A DNA stretch of 5,949 bases, from the NCBI GenBank assembly GCA_036280295.1, contig DASURA010000263.1:1-5949 (forward strand), in the 5' to 3' direction. Source of the DNA: AWTP1-13 sp036280295 (GTDB lineage: Bacteria; Pseudomonadota; Alphaproteobacteria; Rhizobiales; Hyphomicrobiaceae). Positions 1 through 5,205 of this stretch are shown here, piece after piece (the stretch's first letter is position 1; every line of letters starts with the position of its first letter). Made by a program: the position numbers and the translations under genes. The notes below the pieces were generated by a model, which made no database searches, was not told where the DNA came from, and saw nothing but the letters and a program-made list of their open reading frames with translations.

Positions 1-28
1 GTGGGCCATGAGACGAAAACCAGTCGGA

Positions 29-61
29 GAGCCGGATGCGGGAAAGCCGCACGTCCGGTTC
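29..61 (+). ncRNA. Group II intron domain V (catalytic hairpin)
   Basis: A 33-base hairpin starts GAGCCGGATG and ends CGTCCGGTTC. The lower stem pairs 29-36 with 54-61, including one G-U pair. The upper stem pairs TGCGG (37-41) with CCGCA (47-51) around a GAAAG loop, and C52-G53 form the asymmetric bulge. The catalytic triad AGC is at 30-32. This arrangement is diagnostic of domain V, which binds the active-site metal ions. The lower-stem pairs and the bulge are intact, so nothing here suggests a dead ribozyme. Confidence 0.9.
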
Positions 62-64
62 GAT

Positions 65-131
65 GAGCGGGGAGAGGAAACGGAGCGTTGGTCTCAGTCG
101 GACCCCAAGCCACCGCGCCTCTCCTCGACTC
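65..131 (+). ncRNA. Group II intron domain VI with bulged branch-point A128
   Basis: GAG (65-67) pairs with CTC (129-131), and CGGGGAGAGG (68-77) pairs with CCTCTCCTCG (118-127), including one G-U pair. This leaves A128 as the only unpaired base in the 3' strand. That geometry matches the domain VI branch-point adenosine, whose 2'-OH attacks the 5' splice site. The distal part (78-117) can form further short pairings (for example TTGG 88-91 with CCAA 105-108), making this a rather long domain VI. A128 lies six bases before the AC at 133-134; the branch point is typically 7-8 bases from the splice site, so the boundary needs experimental support. Confidence 0.8.
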
Positions 132-158
132 TACCCCTACGATTCGGCGGCTTTGAAC

Positions 159-162
159 GGAG
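159..162 (+). promoter_or_regulatory. Ribosome binding site deciding the TTG start of the DUF188 gene
   Basis: GGAG, preceded by AAC and followed by a ten-base spacer before the TTG at 173. It lies downstream of the group II intron end, so translation initiation does not depend on intron splicing. Confidence 0.55.
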
Positions 163-172
163 CAAGCGCGGT

Positions 173-631
173 TTGGCCATCACCCTCTACATCGATGCCG
201 ACGCCTGCCCGGTGAAAGACGAGGCGGTTCGGGTGGCAGAGCGGCATGGGCTCACCGTCCATTTCGTCTCCAACAGCTGGATGCGGCTGCCGGAGGGGCC
301 ATTGATCCAACGCGTCGTTGTCTCCGACGGGCCTGATGCGGCCGACGACTGGATCGCGGAGCGCGCTGGCAAGGGCGACATCATCGTGACCGCGGATATT
401 CCCCTGGCCGCGCGCTGCCTGGAGGCCGGCGCCCGCGTGATCGGGCCGACCGGCAAGCCATTCACCGACGCCGGCATCGGCATGGCGCTGGCCATGCGCA
501 ACCTCTCCCGCCACCTGCGCGAGACCGGTCAGAGCCAGGGCTACAACGCCAGCTTCACCCGCCAGGACCGCTCGCGCTTCCTGCAGGCGCTGGAGGAGGC
601 GGTGCAGGGGATCAAGCGGGAGACCAAATAG
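173..631 (+). CDS. DUF188 (YaiI/YqxD family) PIN-like protein
   Basis: This is a 152-residue member of the UPF0178/DUF188 family, the same length as E. coli YaiI. The family has a PIN-like fold and no firmly established role; a nuclease function is only suspected. Visible family motifs are the N-terminal YIDADACPVK (residues 6-15), GDIIVTADIPLA (68-79), the GPTGKPFT segment (91-98), and RNLSRHLRETGQ (109-120) followed by FTRQDRSRFLQALE (128-141). I chose the TTG at 173 because it places MAITLYIDADACP at the expected N-terminus and has a GGAG (159-162) ten bases upstream. The frame stays open back to an ATG at 8, but those 55 codons run through the intron domain V/VI RNA and have no family similarity. 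The gene is convergent with ileS. No signal peptide or membrane segment is seen, so it is probably cytoplasmic. Confidence 0.9.
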   Translation: MAITLYIDADACPVKDEAVRVAERHGLTVHFVSNSWMRLPEGPLIQRVVVSDGPDAADDWIAERAGKGDIIVTADIPLAARCLEAGARVIGPTGKPFTDAGIGMALAMRNLSRHLRETGQSQGYNASFTRQDRSRFLQALEEAVQGIKRETK

Positions 632-807
632 GGTGTAATGCCCCCAGGACGCAGTATGCGGCCCTTTTACCCGCACTCTGTGCCCACGATTGCACGCTGC
701 GTGCAGCTCCTCCCGGAGATCGGAGCTCGGACGCCAGCTGTAGGGCTCGTCCTGGATTTACGTACTTTTCTCATGCAGCATACGCATAGTCATGTGTGCT
801 GCATGAA
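632..807. other. Convergent intergenic region, DUF188 gene to ileS
   Basis: This is 176 bases between two convergent stop codons. No convincing coding frame or RNA gene is seen. It contains a 15-base palindrome (691-705: TGCACGC, T, GCGTGCA), a short inverted repeat AGCTCC/GGAGCT (705-710 and 722-727), and the strong hairpin at 771-806 annotated separately. A weak CGCA/TGCG hairpin followed by CCCTTTT (650-668) is the only terminator-like signal for the + strand gene and is too short to call. Confidence 0.6.
771..806 (-). terminator. Hairpin at the ileS stop codon, possible 3' end or terminator
   Basis: TCATGCAGCA (771-780) is perfectly complementary to TGCTGCATGA (797-806). Pairing extends about four more positions with G-U pairs, leaving a loop of roughly eight bases. 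It begins one base beyond the ileS TGA. Neither strand has a U-tract directly after the stem (in the ileS direction the next bases are GAAAAG), so a classic intrinsic terminator is not supported. A transcript-end stabilising hairpin, a termination signal of another kind, or a protein-binding palindrome are alternatives. Confidence 0.4.
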
Positions 808-3800
808 TCAACGCGCCGCGCCTGGCCGGGCGTCGAGCTCGCGCACGGCGGCGGCGTCGCGGGCAGAGAGCTCGGGATAGTCCGGGTCGGAGCCTACGTC
901 GTCGGTGTAGCGCCAGGAGCGGGCGCAGCGGGTGCCTGTAGCCTTGGCCGGCACGACGCCAACGCCTGGAACGTCCGGGAGCGTGAAAGCACCTTCAGGT
1001 GCCGGCCCGTCGATGATCTCGATGCCGGAGGTGATGCAGATCTCGGCGAAATCGATGCCTTCGAGCGCAGCCAGCAGCACGTCATCGTCGATGTAGACCT
1101 TGGGCGCCGCCTCCAGAGCCGAGCCGATGCGCTTGTTGGCGCGCTCGATTTCAAGGGCGCCCGTCACGACCCGGCGCGCCTTCTTGATGTGCTCCCAATC
1201 CTCCGCGAGCGCATCGTTGCGCCACGTCCTGGAGACCTCGGGGAATGTCTCAAGATGCACCGAGCCGTCGTCGGAGGGATAGCGCGCCAGCCACGCCTCT
1301 TCGGCAGTGAAGCAGACGAGCGGAGCAAGCCACAGGGTGACGTGCCGGAAGATCTGCTCGATAGTCTCCAGCGCCGCCTTGCGCTTGGCGCTGGAGTAGG
1401 GCTCGCAGTAGAGCGCATCCTTGCGAATGTCGAAGTAGAACGCGGACAGGTCCGTGTTCATGAAGTGCGAGAGCACTGCTACCACGCGCTTGTAGTCGTA
1501 GTCGGCATAGGCCTTGCGGACCACCTCGTCGATCTCCGCCAGCCGGTGCAGCATCAGCTGCTCCAGCTCCGGCAGTGCCGCCGTGGCGAGCTGCGAGCGG
1601 CCCTCGTAGTGCGCCAGCGTGCCCAGCATCCAGCGTAGGGTGTTGCGCATCTTGCGGTAGGTCTCGACGAACGTCTTCAGGATCTCCTGGCCGATGCGCA
1701 GGTCGTCGGCGTAGTCGGAGGCGGCCACCCACAGGCGCAGGATGTCGGCGCCGGACTTGGAGATCACCTCCTGCGGCGCAGTGACGTTGCCCTTGGACTT
1801 GGCCATCTTCTCCCCCTTCTCGTCGAGCACGAAGCCGTGCGTGAGCACGACGTCGTAGGGGGCGCGGCCACGGGTGGCGCAGCTTTCAAGCAGCGAGGAG
1901 TGGAACCAGCCGCGGTGCTGGTCGGAACCTTCCAGGTACATCACGGTATCGGAGCCGCCGTCGCGCTTGCGGCGGATGCCGGCGAGCTGCGGGAAATGCT
2001 CCGGGTCCTCCAGGGTGAAGGCGTGCGTTGACGCGGAATCGAACCAGACGTCGCAGATATCGTCGACCTTGCGCCAGCCCTTGCCGCTCCATTTCTTGCC
2101 CAGGAACCGCTCGGCGGCACCCGGCTCGTGCCACGCGGAGATGCCCTTCGCCTCGATGGCGGCGACGATGCGTGCGTTGACCTTCTCGTCCTTGAGGATC
2201 TCGTAGGAGCCGTCGTCGTTATCCCTGACAAAGATCGGGATCGGCACGCCCCAGGCGCGCTGACGCGACAGCACCCAGTCGGGCTTGGCCTCGATCATGC
2301 CGGTGATGCGGTTCTGACCCTGCGGCGGCACCCACTGCGTCTCGGCGATGGCGCGCAGCGCCAGCTGGCGCAGGGTGTGGCCGGCGATGGCGGAGTCGGG
2401 GTCTGGTCCCCTCTCCCCGCTTGCGGGGAGAGGGCTAGGGTGGGCGGCAGGGTCAAGTGGTAGGCTCTCAGCTTGTGGCTCCCCCTCACCCCGACCCTCT
2501 TCCCGCGAAAGCGGGGAGAGGGAGGGCGCCCCGATCGCCCGGTCCATGGCGATGAACCACTGCGGCGTGTTGCGGAAGATCACGGGCTTCTTGGAGCGCC
2601 AGGAGTGCGGGTACTGGTGCTTCAGGCGCGAGCGGGCGATCAGCGCGCCTTTCTCGACCAGCGCCTTGATGACGGCGTCGTTGGCGTCGCCCTTTTCGCC
2701 CTTGTCGGTGATGACGCGCTTGCCCTCGAAGCCCGGCGCCTCGCGGGTGAAGCGACCGTCGGCATCGACCGTGAACGGGATGGTGGTGTCGATGCCGCGC
2801 TCGGCGAGGCGGGCTCCGAAGTCCATCCAGATCTCGAAGTCCTCGCGACCGTGGCCGGGGGCGGTGTGGACGAAGCCGGTGCCGTCCTCGTCGGTCACAT
2901 GGTCGCCGTCGAGCAGCGGCACGGCGAACTGGTAGCCGTCGCCCACTCCCTTCAGAGGGTGCTCGCAAACCAGCTTGCCGAGCACATCGGCGCCCAGCAC
3001 GGCGCGCAACTCGTAGGCCGTGACCTTGGCGGCCTTCATGACCGGCTCGGCCAGCTTCTGTGCCAGGACCAGGGTGTCGCCGGGCTTGGCCCAGTTGCCG
3101 TCGGGTGCCTCGGTCACCTCGTAGAGCGCGTAGTCGATCCTGGATGAGAAGCTGATGGCACGGTTGCCGGGCAGCGTCCACGGCGTGGTGGTCCAGATCA
3201 CCACCGCGGCGCCTTCGGGCAGCTTTGCCTTAGCCGGCGACGCCACGGGGAACTTCACCCAGACGGTGTCGCTCGTATAGTCCTGGTACTCGATCTCGGC
3301 CTCGGCGAGCGCCGTCTTCTCCACCACGCTCCACATGACAGGCTTGGAGCCGCGATAGAGCAGGCCGTTGGCGACAAACTTCATCATCTCGCGGGCGATG
3401 ACGGCCTCGGCGGCAGGCGCCATCGTCATGTAGGGATGGTCCCAATCGCCCTCGACGCCCAGGCGCTTGAACTCCTCGCGCTGGATGTCGACCCACTTCT
3501 GCGCAAAGGCCCGGCACTCGGCGATCAGCTCGAGCACCGGTACGTCCTCTTTGCGCTTGCCCTTGGCGCGGTAGCCCTCCTCGATCTTCCACTCGATTGG
3601 CAGGCCGTGGCAGTCCCAGCCCGGCACGTAGTTGGAATCAAAGCCCAGCATCTGCTGACCGCGCGTTACCATGTCCTTCAGAATTTTATTGAGCGCGGTG
3701 CCGATGTGGATGTTGCCGTTGGCGTAGGGCGGGCCGTCATGCAGGACGAACTTGGGCCGTCCCTTGGCTACCTGGCGCAGGCGCTGGTACATGCCGAGCC

Positions 3801-3936
3801 CTGCCCATCTCTTGAGCAGCCGCGGCTCCAGCTCGGGGAGGCCGGCCTTCATGGGGAAGGACGTCTTCGGCAGAAACAGGGTTGCGCTCCAGTCGCGCGC
3901 ATCAGACCTGGGCTGGGATTTGTTTGAAGAAGTCAT
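808..3936 (-). CDS. ileS: Isoleucyl-tRNA synthetase with an in-frame repeat insertion
   Basis: Class Ia synthetase charging tRNA-Ile with isoleucine in the cytoplasm. It has 1042 residues, longer than usual because of an insertion at about residues 470-515. Domains in order: N-terminal DYSKTLFLP-like start (about 15-25); ATP-site motif HIGT (77-80) in GPPYANGNIHIGTALNKILKD; GWDCHGLPIEWK (106-117); CP1 editing domain with TTTPWTLPGN (249-258) and HTAPGHGREDFEIW (357-370); NTPQWFIAMD (456-465); the insertion; PDWVLSRQRAWGVPIP; YLEGSDQHRGWFHSS; KMAKS loop (710-714); anticodon-binding helices; and a C-terminus with a degenerate zinc ribbon (GTRCARSW...LSARD). HIGT and KMAKS depart from HIGH and KMSKS. 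The ATG at 3936 fits family N-termini, although no strong Shine-Dalgarno is visible. It lies downstream of ribF and is co-directional. The frame is intact throughout, so the enzyme is probably functional and essential. Confidence 0.97.
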   Translation of the reverse strand: MTSSNKSQPRSDARDWSATLFLPKTSFPMKAGLPELEPRLLKRWAGLGMYQRLRQVAKGRPKFVLHDGPPYANGNIHIGTALNKILKDMVTRGQQMLGFDSNYVPGWDCHGLPIEWKIEEGYRAKGKRKEDVPVLELIAECRAFAQKWVDIQREEFKRLGVEGDWDHPYMTMAPAAEAVIAREMMKFVANGLLYRGSKPVMWSVVEKTALAEAEIEYQDYTSDTVWVKFPVASPAKAKLPEGAAVVIWTTTPWTLPGNRAISFSSRIDYALYEVTEAPDGNWAKPGDTLVLAQKLAEPVMKAAKVTAYELRAVLGADVLGKLVCEHPLKGVGDGYQFAVPLLDGDHVTDEDGTGFVHTAPGHGREDFEIWMDFGARLAERGIDTTIPFTVDADGRFTREAPGFEGKRVITDKGEKGDANDAVIKALVEKGALIARSRLKHQYPHSWRSKKPVIFRNTPQWFIAMDRAIGAPSLSPLSREEGRGEGEPQAESLPLDPAAHPSPLPASGERGPDPDSAIAGHTLRQLALRAIAETQWVPPQGQNRITGMIEAKPDWVLSRQRAWGVPIPIFVRDNDDGSYEILKDEKVNARIVAAIEAKGISAWHEPGAAERFLGKKWSGKGWRKVDDICDVWFDSASTHAFTLEDPEHFPQLAGIRRKRDGGSDTVMYLEGSDQHRGWFHSSLLESCATRGRAPYDVVLTHGFVLDEKGEKMAKSKGNVTAPQEVISKSGADILRLWVAASDYADDLRIGQEILKTFVETYRKMRNTLRWMLGTLAHYEGRSQLATAALPELEQLMLHRLAEIDEVVRKAYADYDYKRVVAVLSHFMNTDLSAFYFDIRKDALYCEPYSSAKRKAALETIEQIFRHVTLWLAPLVCFTAEEAWLARYPSDDGSVHLETFPEVSRTWRNDALAEDWEHIKKARRVVTGALEIERANKRIGSALEAAPKVYIDDDVLLAALEGIDFAEICITSGIEIIDGPAPEGAFTLPDVPGVGVVPAKATGTRCARSWRYTDDVGSDPDYPELSARDAAAVRELDARPGAAR
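2409..2434 (-). repeat. Palindrome copy A in ileS
   Basis: Twelve-base perfect arms CCCTCTCCCCGC (2409-2420) and GCGGGGAGAGGG (2423-2434) enclose a two-base TT centre. The lead sequence lies to its right (2435-2447), so the copy is oriented on the - strand. It encodes SPLPASGER of IleRS. Confidence 0.85.
2495..2522 (+). repeat. Palindrome copy B in ileS
   Basis: Twelve-base arms CCCTCTTCCCGC (2495-2506) and GCGGGGAGAGGG (2511-2522) pair with one G-T wobble at 2501/2516 around a GAAA loop. The lead CCCCCTCACCCCGA lies to its left (2481-2494), opposite in orientation to copy A. It encodes the SLSPLSREEG part of IleRS on the - strand. Confidence 0.85.
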
Positions 3937-3993
3937 GGGGATGCCGTCTGCAAAAGCTGAGAGAAGAGAGAGGCTTCGGTAATGCGGGGAGAC

Positions 3994-4017
3994 CCCGGGC
4001 GCCCTTAGGCGGCCGGG
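3994..4017 (-). other. GC-rich hairpin in the ileS leader
   Basis: CCCGG (3994-3998) pairs with CCGGG (4013-4017) and CGCC (4000-4003) with GGCG (4008-4011), with a G-G mismatch between the stems and a CTTA loop. An overlapping small hairpin, CGGGG/CCCCG (3985-3989 and 3993-3997), competes for some of the same bases. If transcription starts near 4065, this lies in the ileS 5' untranslated region. No U-tract follows on the - strand, so it is not an intrinsic terminator. A role in leader folding is possible but unproven. Confidence 0.35.
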
Positions 4018-4071
4018 CCTATAATTCGTCTCAGCTGGGCCTTCGATGGCAGGATCTGCGACATGGGCGGC

Positions 4072-4100
4072 TTTGTAGCCGCGTCGGGAGAATGGGGCAA
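4072..4100 (-). promoter_or_regulatory. Candidate sigma-70-type promoter for ileS
   Basis: On the - strand, TTGCCC (4100-4095) and TACAAA (4077-4072) are separated by exactly 17 bases, each matching 4 of 6 consensus positions. It lies downstream of the ribF stop and of the stem-loop at 4106-4172, which would suit independent transcription of ileS. The predicted leader is about 130 bases. Such matches arise by chance, so this is only a candidate. Confidence 0.35.
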
Positions 4101-4105
4101 CTCGT

Positions 4106-4172
4106 AGGTTGGGTGACGCGCCCGGCGTCGGGCGCTCAATTGCACCGTTGCGGCTGCGGCGTCACCCAACCT
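4106..4172. repeat. Long stem-loop repeat overlapping the ribF stop codon
   Basis: AGGTTGGGTGACGC (4106-4119) is perfectly complementary to GCGTCACCCAACCT (4159-4172). The 39-base interior contains a second hairpin, GCGCCCG (4118-4124) with CGGGCGC (4129-4135), which competes with the foot of the long stem. The GGTTGGGTGA...TCACCCAACC pattern resembles dispersed intergenic inverted repeats common in proteobacterial genomes. The right arm encodes the last RibF residues (QVG) and its TGA (4164-4162). In the ribF transcript it would fold immediately at and after the stop codon, where it may terminate or stabilise the message; no U-tract is seen. Confidence 0.7.
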
Positions 4173-5112
4173 GCGGGGCGGCCGGTGCTTCATCCAGGAT
4201 CTCCTGCGCCCTGGTGCAGTCCTTGGCGATCTGTGCCTTCAGTGCTTCCAGCGAGTCGAACTTGGCGTCTTCCCTGACGAAGCCGATGAATTCCACGGCG
4301 ATCTGCTGGCCGTAAAGGTCGCCGTCGAAGTCGAACAGGAACACTTCGAGCATGGGAGCGCCGTTATCGAACGTCGGCCGGGTGCCGAGATAGGCAGCCG
4401 CCGCATGTGCCTTGCCGTCGACGTAGACCCGCACCGCGTAGATGCCGTGCGCCAGCGCCGTTCCGGGGCTGAGCGCGATGTTGGCGGTGGGAAAGCCGAG
4501 GCCGGTGCCGCGCTTGAAGCCGCCGATCACCGTGCCGGTGACGCGCCACCAGTGGCCGAGCACGCGGGCCGCGCCGGACACGTCGCCTTTGGCCAAGGCC
4601 GCGCGTACGGCACCGGAGGAGAATACCTGTCCGGCATGATCGCCCACCGGCGCCACCACCGTGAGGCCGAATCCGCGCTCACTGCCGGCCTGACGCAGCA
4701 ACTCCGTGTCGCCGGTGCGCCCCTTACCGAAGCGGAAGTCATAGCCGATGACGACATGCCGGGCGCCCAGAGCACCGGCAATGATCCTGTCGATGAACTC
4801 CTGTGCAGACAGGCCGGCCAGCGCGGCGTCGAACCTCACCACCACGGCCAGATCGAGGCCGTGGCTCTCCAGCAGCTCCAGCTTGCGCGCCAGCGGGGTT
4901 AAGCGGAAGTGCGGCTCGTCGGGCTGGAAATGCTCGCGCGGGTGCGGCTCGAACAGGATGACGCCGGCGGGGGCGTCCAGTTGCACCGCCCGCTCCTTCG
5001 CTGCCTTCAGCAACGCCTGATGGCCGCGATGCACGCCGTCGAAGTTGCCGATGGCAAGAACGCCGCCACGCGCGGCCGGCGGCACGTCGCTGGTTCCGTG
5101 GAGAACGATCAT
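4162..5112 (-). CDS. ribF: Bifunctional riboflavin kinase / FAD synthetase
   Basis: Cytoplasmic enzyme converting riboflavin to FMN and then to FAD. It has 316 residues, the normal size. The N-terminal FMN adenylyltransferase domain (about 1-185) shows IGNFDGVHRGH (21-31) with the nucleotidyltransferase HxGH, FEPHPRE (54-60), IGYDFRFGKGRTGD (122-135) and SSGAVRAALAKGD (165-177). The C-terminal riboflavin kinase domain (about 186-305) shows GLGFPTANIAL (204-214, with the nucleotide-binding PTAN), YLGTRPTFDNG (241-251) and LEVFLFDFDGDLYGQ (255-269), where Glu256 is the expected catalytic base. SSGAVR replaces the more common SSTRIR-like motif. The ATG at 5112 fits the family N-terminus, though the Shine-Dalgarno is weak. 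The last residues and the stop lie in an inverted-repeat arm. It is co-directional with ileS across a 225-base gap. Confidence 0.96.
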   Translation of the reverse strand: MIVLHGTSDVPPAARGGVLAIGNFDGVHRGHQALLKAAKERAVQLDAPAGVILFEPHPREHFQPDEPHFRLTPLARKLELLESHGLDLAVVVRFDAALAGLSAQEFIDRIIAGALGARHVVIGYDFRFGKGRTGDTELLRQAGSERGFGLTVVAPVGDHAGQVFSSGAVRAALAKGDVSGAARVLGHWWRVTGTVIGGFKRGTGLGFPTANIALSPGTALAHGIYAVRVYVDGKAHAAAAYLGTRPTFDNGAPMLEVFLFDFDGDLYGQQIAVEFIGFVREDAKFDSLEALKAQIAKDCTRAQEILDEAPAAPQVG

Positions 5113-5172
5113 TCCGGGGATGACGGGTGGGAGAGCACGCGCCTGCCTTCTGCGAACGGGAGAGACCAGCCC

Positions 5173-5201
5173 CTGAAACCCGTCCTTGGGAAGGCTGTCA
5201 A
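5173..5201 (-). promoter_or_regulatory. Candidate promoter for ribF
   Basis: On the - strand a perfect TTGACA (5201-5196) is followed after 17 bases by TTTCAG (5178-5173), which matches only 3 of 6 consensus -10 positions. It sits in the 93-base gap after the amidase stop codon and about 60 bases before the ribF ATG. The strong -35 and the position support it; the poor -10 lowers confidence. Confidence 0.4.
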
Positions 5202-5205
5202 CCGC

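Larger units (their letters stand above)
1..134 (+). mobile_element. Group II intron, 3' terminal part (domains V and VI)
   Basis: This is the 3' end of a bacterial group II intron, a self-splicing retroelement RNA that normally encodes a reverse transcriptase/maturase in domain IV. The sequence shows a domain V hairpin (29-61) followed three bases later by a domain VI hairpin (65-131) with a single bulged A at 128. The usual AY intron end fits the AC at 133-134, with the AC at 139-140 as a second candidate. Domains I-IV and any maturase lie left of the window, so I cannot tell whether the intron is full length. A TGA at 9-11 could end a maturase frame, but too little is visible to say. The intron points the same way as the DUF188 gene, whose start codon lies about 35-40 bases beyond the intron end. 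Confidence in the intron identity is high; the exact 3' boundary is uncertain. Confidence 0.88.
2392..2529. repeat. Palindromic repeat pair inserted in frame within ileS
   Basis: About 138 bp (46 codons, boundaries approximate) separate two normally adjacent conserved IleRS blocks: NTPQWFIAMDRAIG and TLRQLALRAI. The segment consists of two copies of one GC-rich repeat in opposite orientation. Each copy is a CACCC-rich lead (CACCCTAGCCC on the - strand, CACCCCGACCC on the + strand) followed by a hairpin with CCCTCTCCCCGC-type arms. The leads face each other and the hairpins lie at the outer ends, as in paired REP-type elements. Read on the ileS strand, both copies are stop-free and encode a Pro/Gly/Glu/Ser-rich stretch (SPLSREEGRGEGE and PSPLPASGERGP). 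The layout resembles REP/BIME-like repeats and, in effect, the Rickettsia palindromic elements that insert into reading frames. I infer that the peptide is a disordered surface loop. Confidence 0.85.

Noticed and set aside
650..668. Short hairpin followed by CTTTT after the DUF188 gene
   Set aside because: The stem is only four base pairs and the T-run only four bases, too weak to call a terminator.
796..1638. Long + strand open frame opposite ileS
   Set aside because: It lies wholly antisense to conserved IleRS sequence and its translation is low-complexity Arg/Ala/Gly/Val with no family motif; it is a shadow of GC-rich coding DNA.
2409..2522. CRISPR-like or tandem array from the repeated hairpins
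   Set aside because: There are only two copies, in opposite orientation and without uniform spacers; they are REP-like palindromes.
2392..2529. ileS as a pseudogene disrupted by the repeat insertion
   Set aside because: The insertion is a multiple of three, contains no stop, and conserved IleRS motifs continue in frame on both sides.
2473..3147. Long open frames on both strands over the IleRS editing domain
   Set aside because: All overlap the intact ileS frame and show the Arg-rich composition of out-of-frame GC-rich DNA.
4020..4025. Perfect TATAAT on the + strand
   Set aside because: No -35-like sequence lies 16-18 bases upstream and no + strand gene follows; probably chance.
4005..4193. 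Possible 62-residue gene between ribF and ileS (- strand)
   Set aside because: It overlaps the ribF end in another frame, runs through the inverted repeat and GC hairpin, and has no clear ribosome binding site or recognisable domain.
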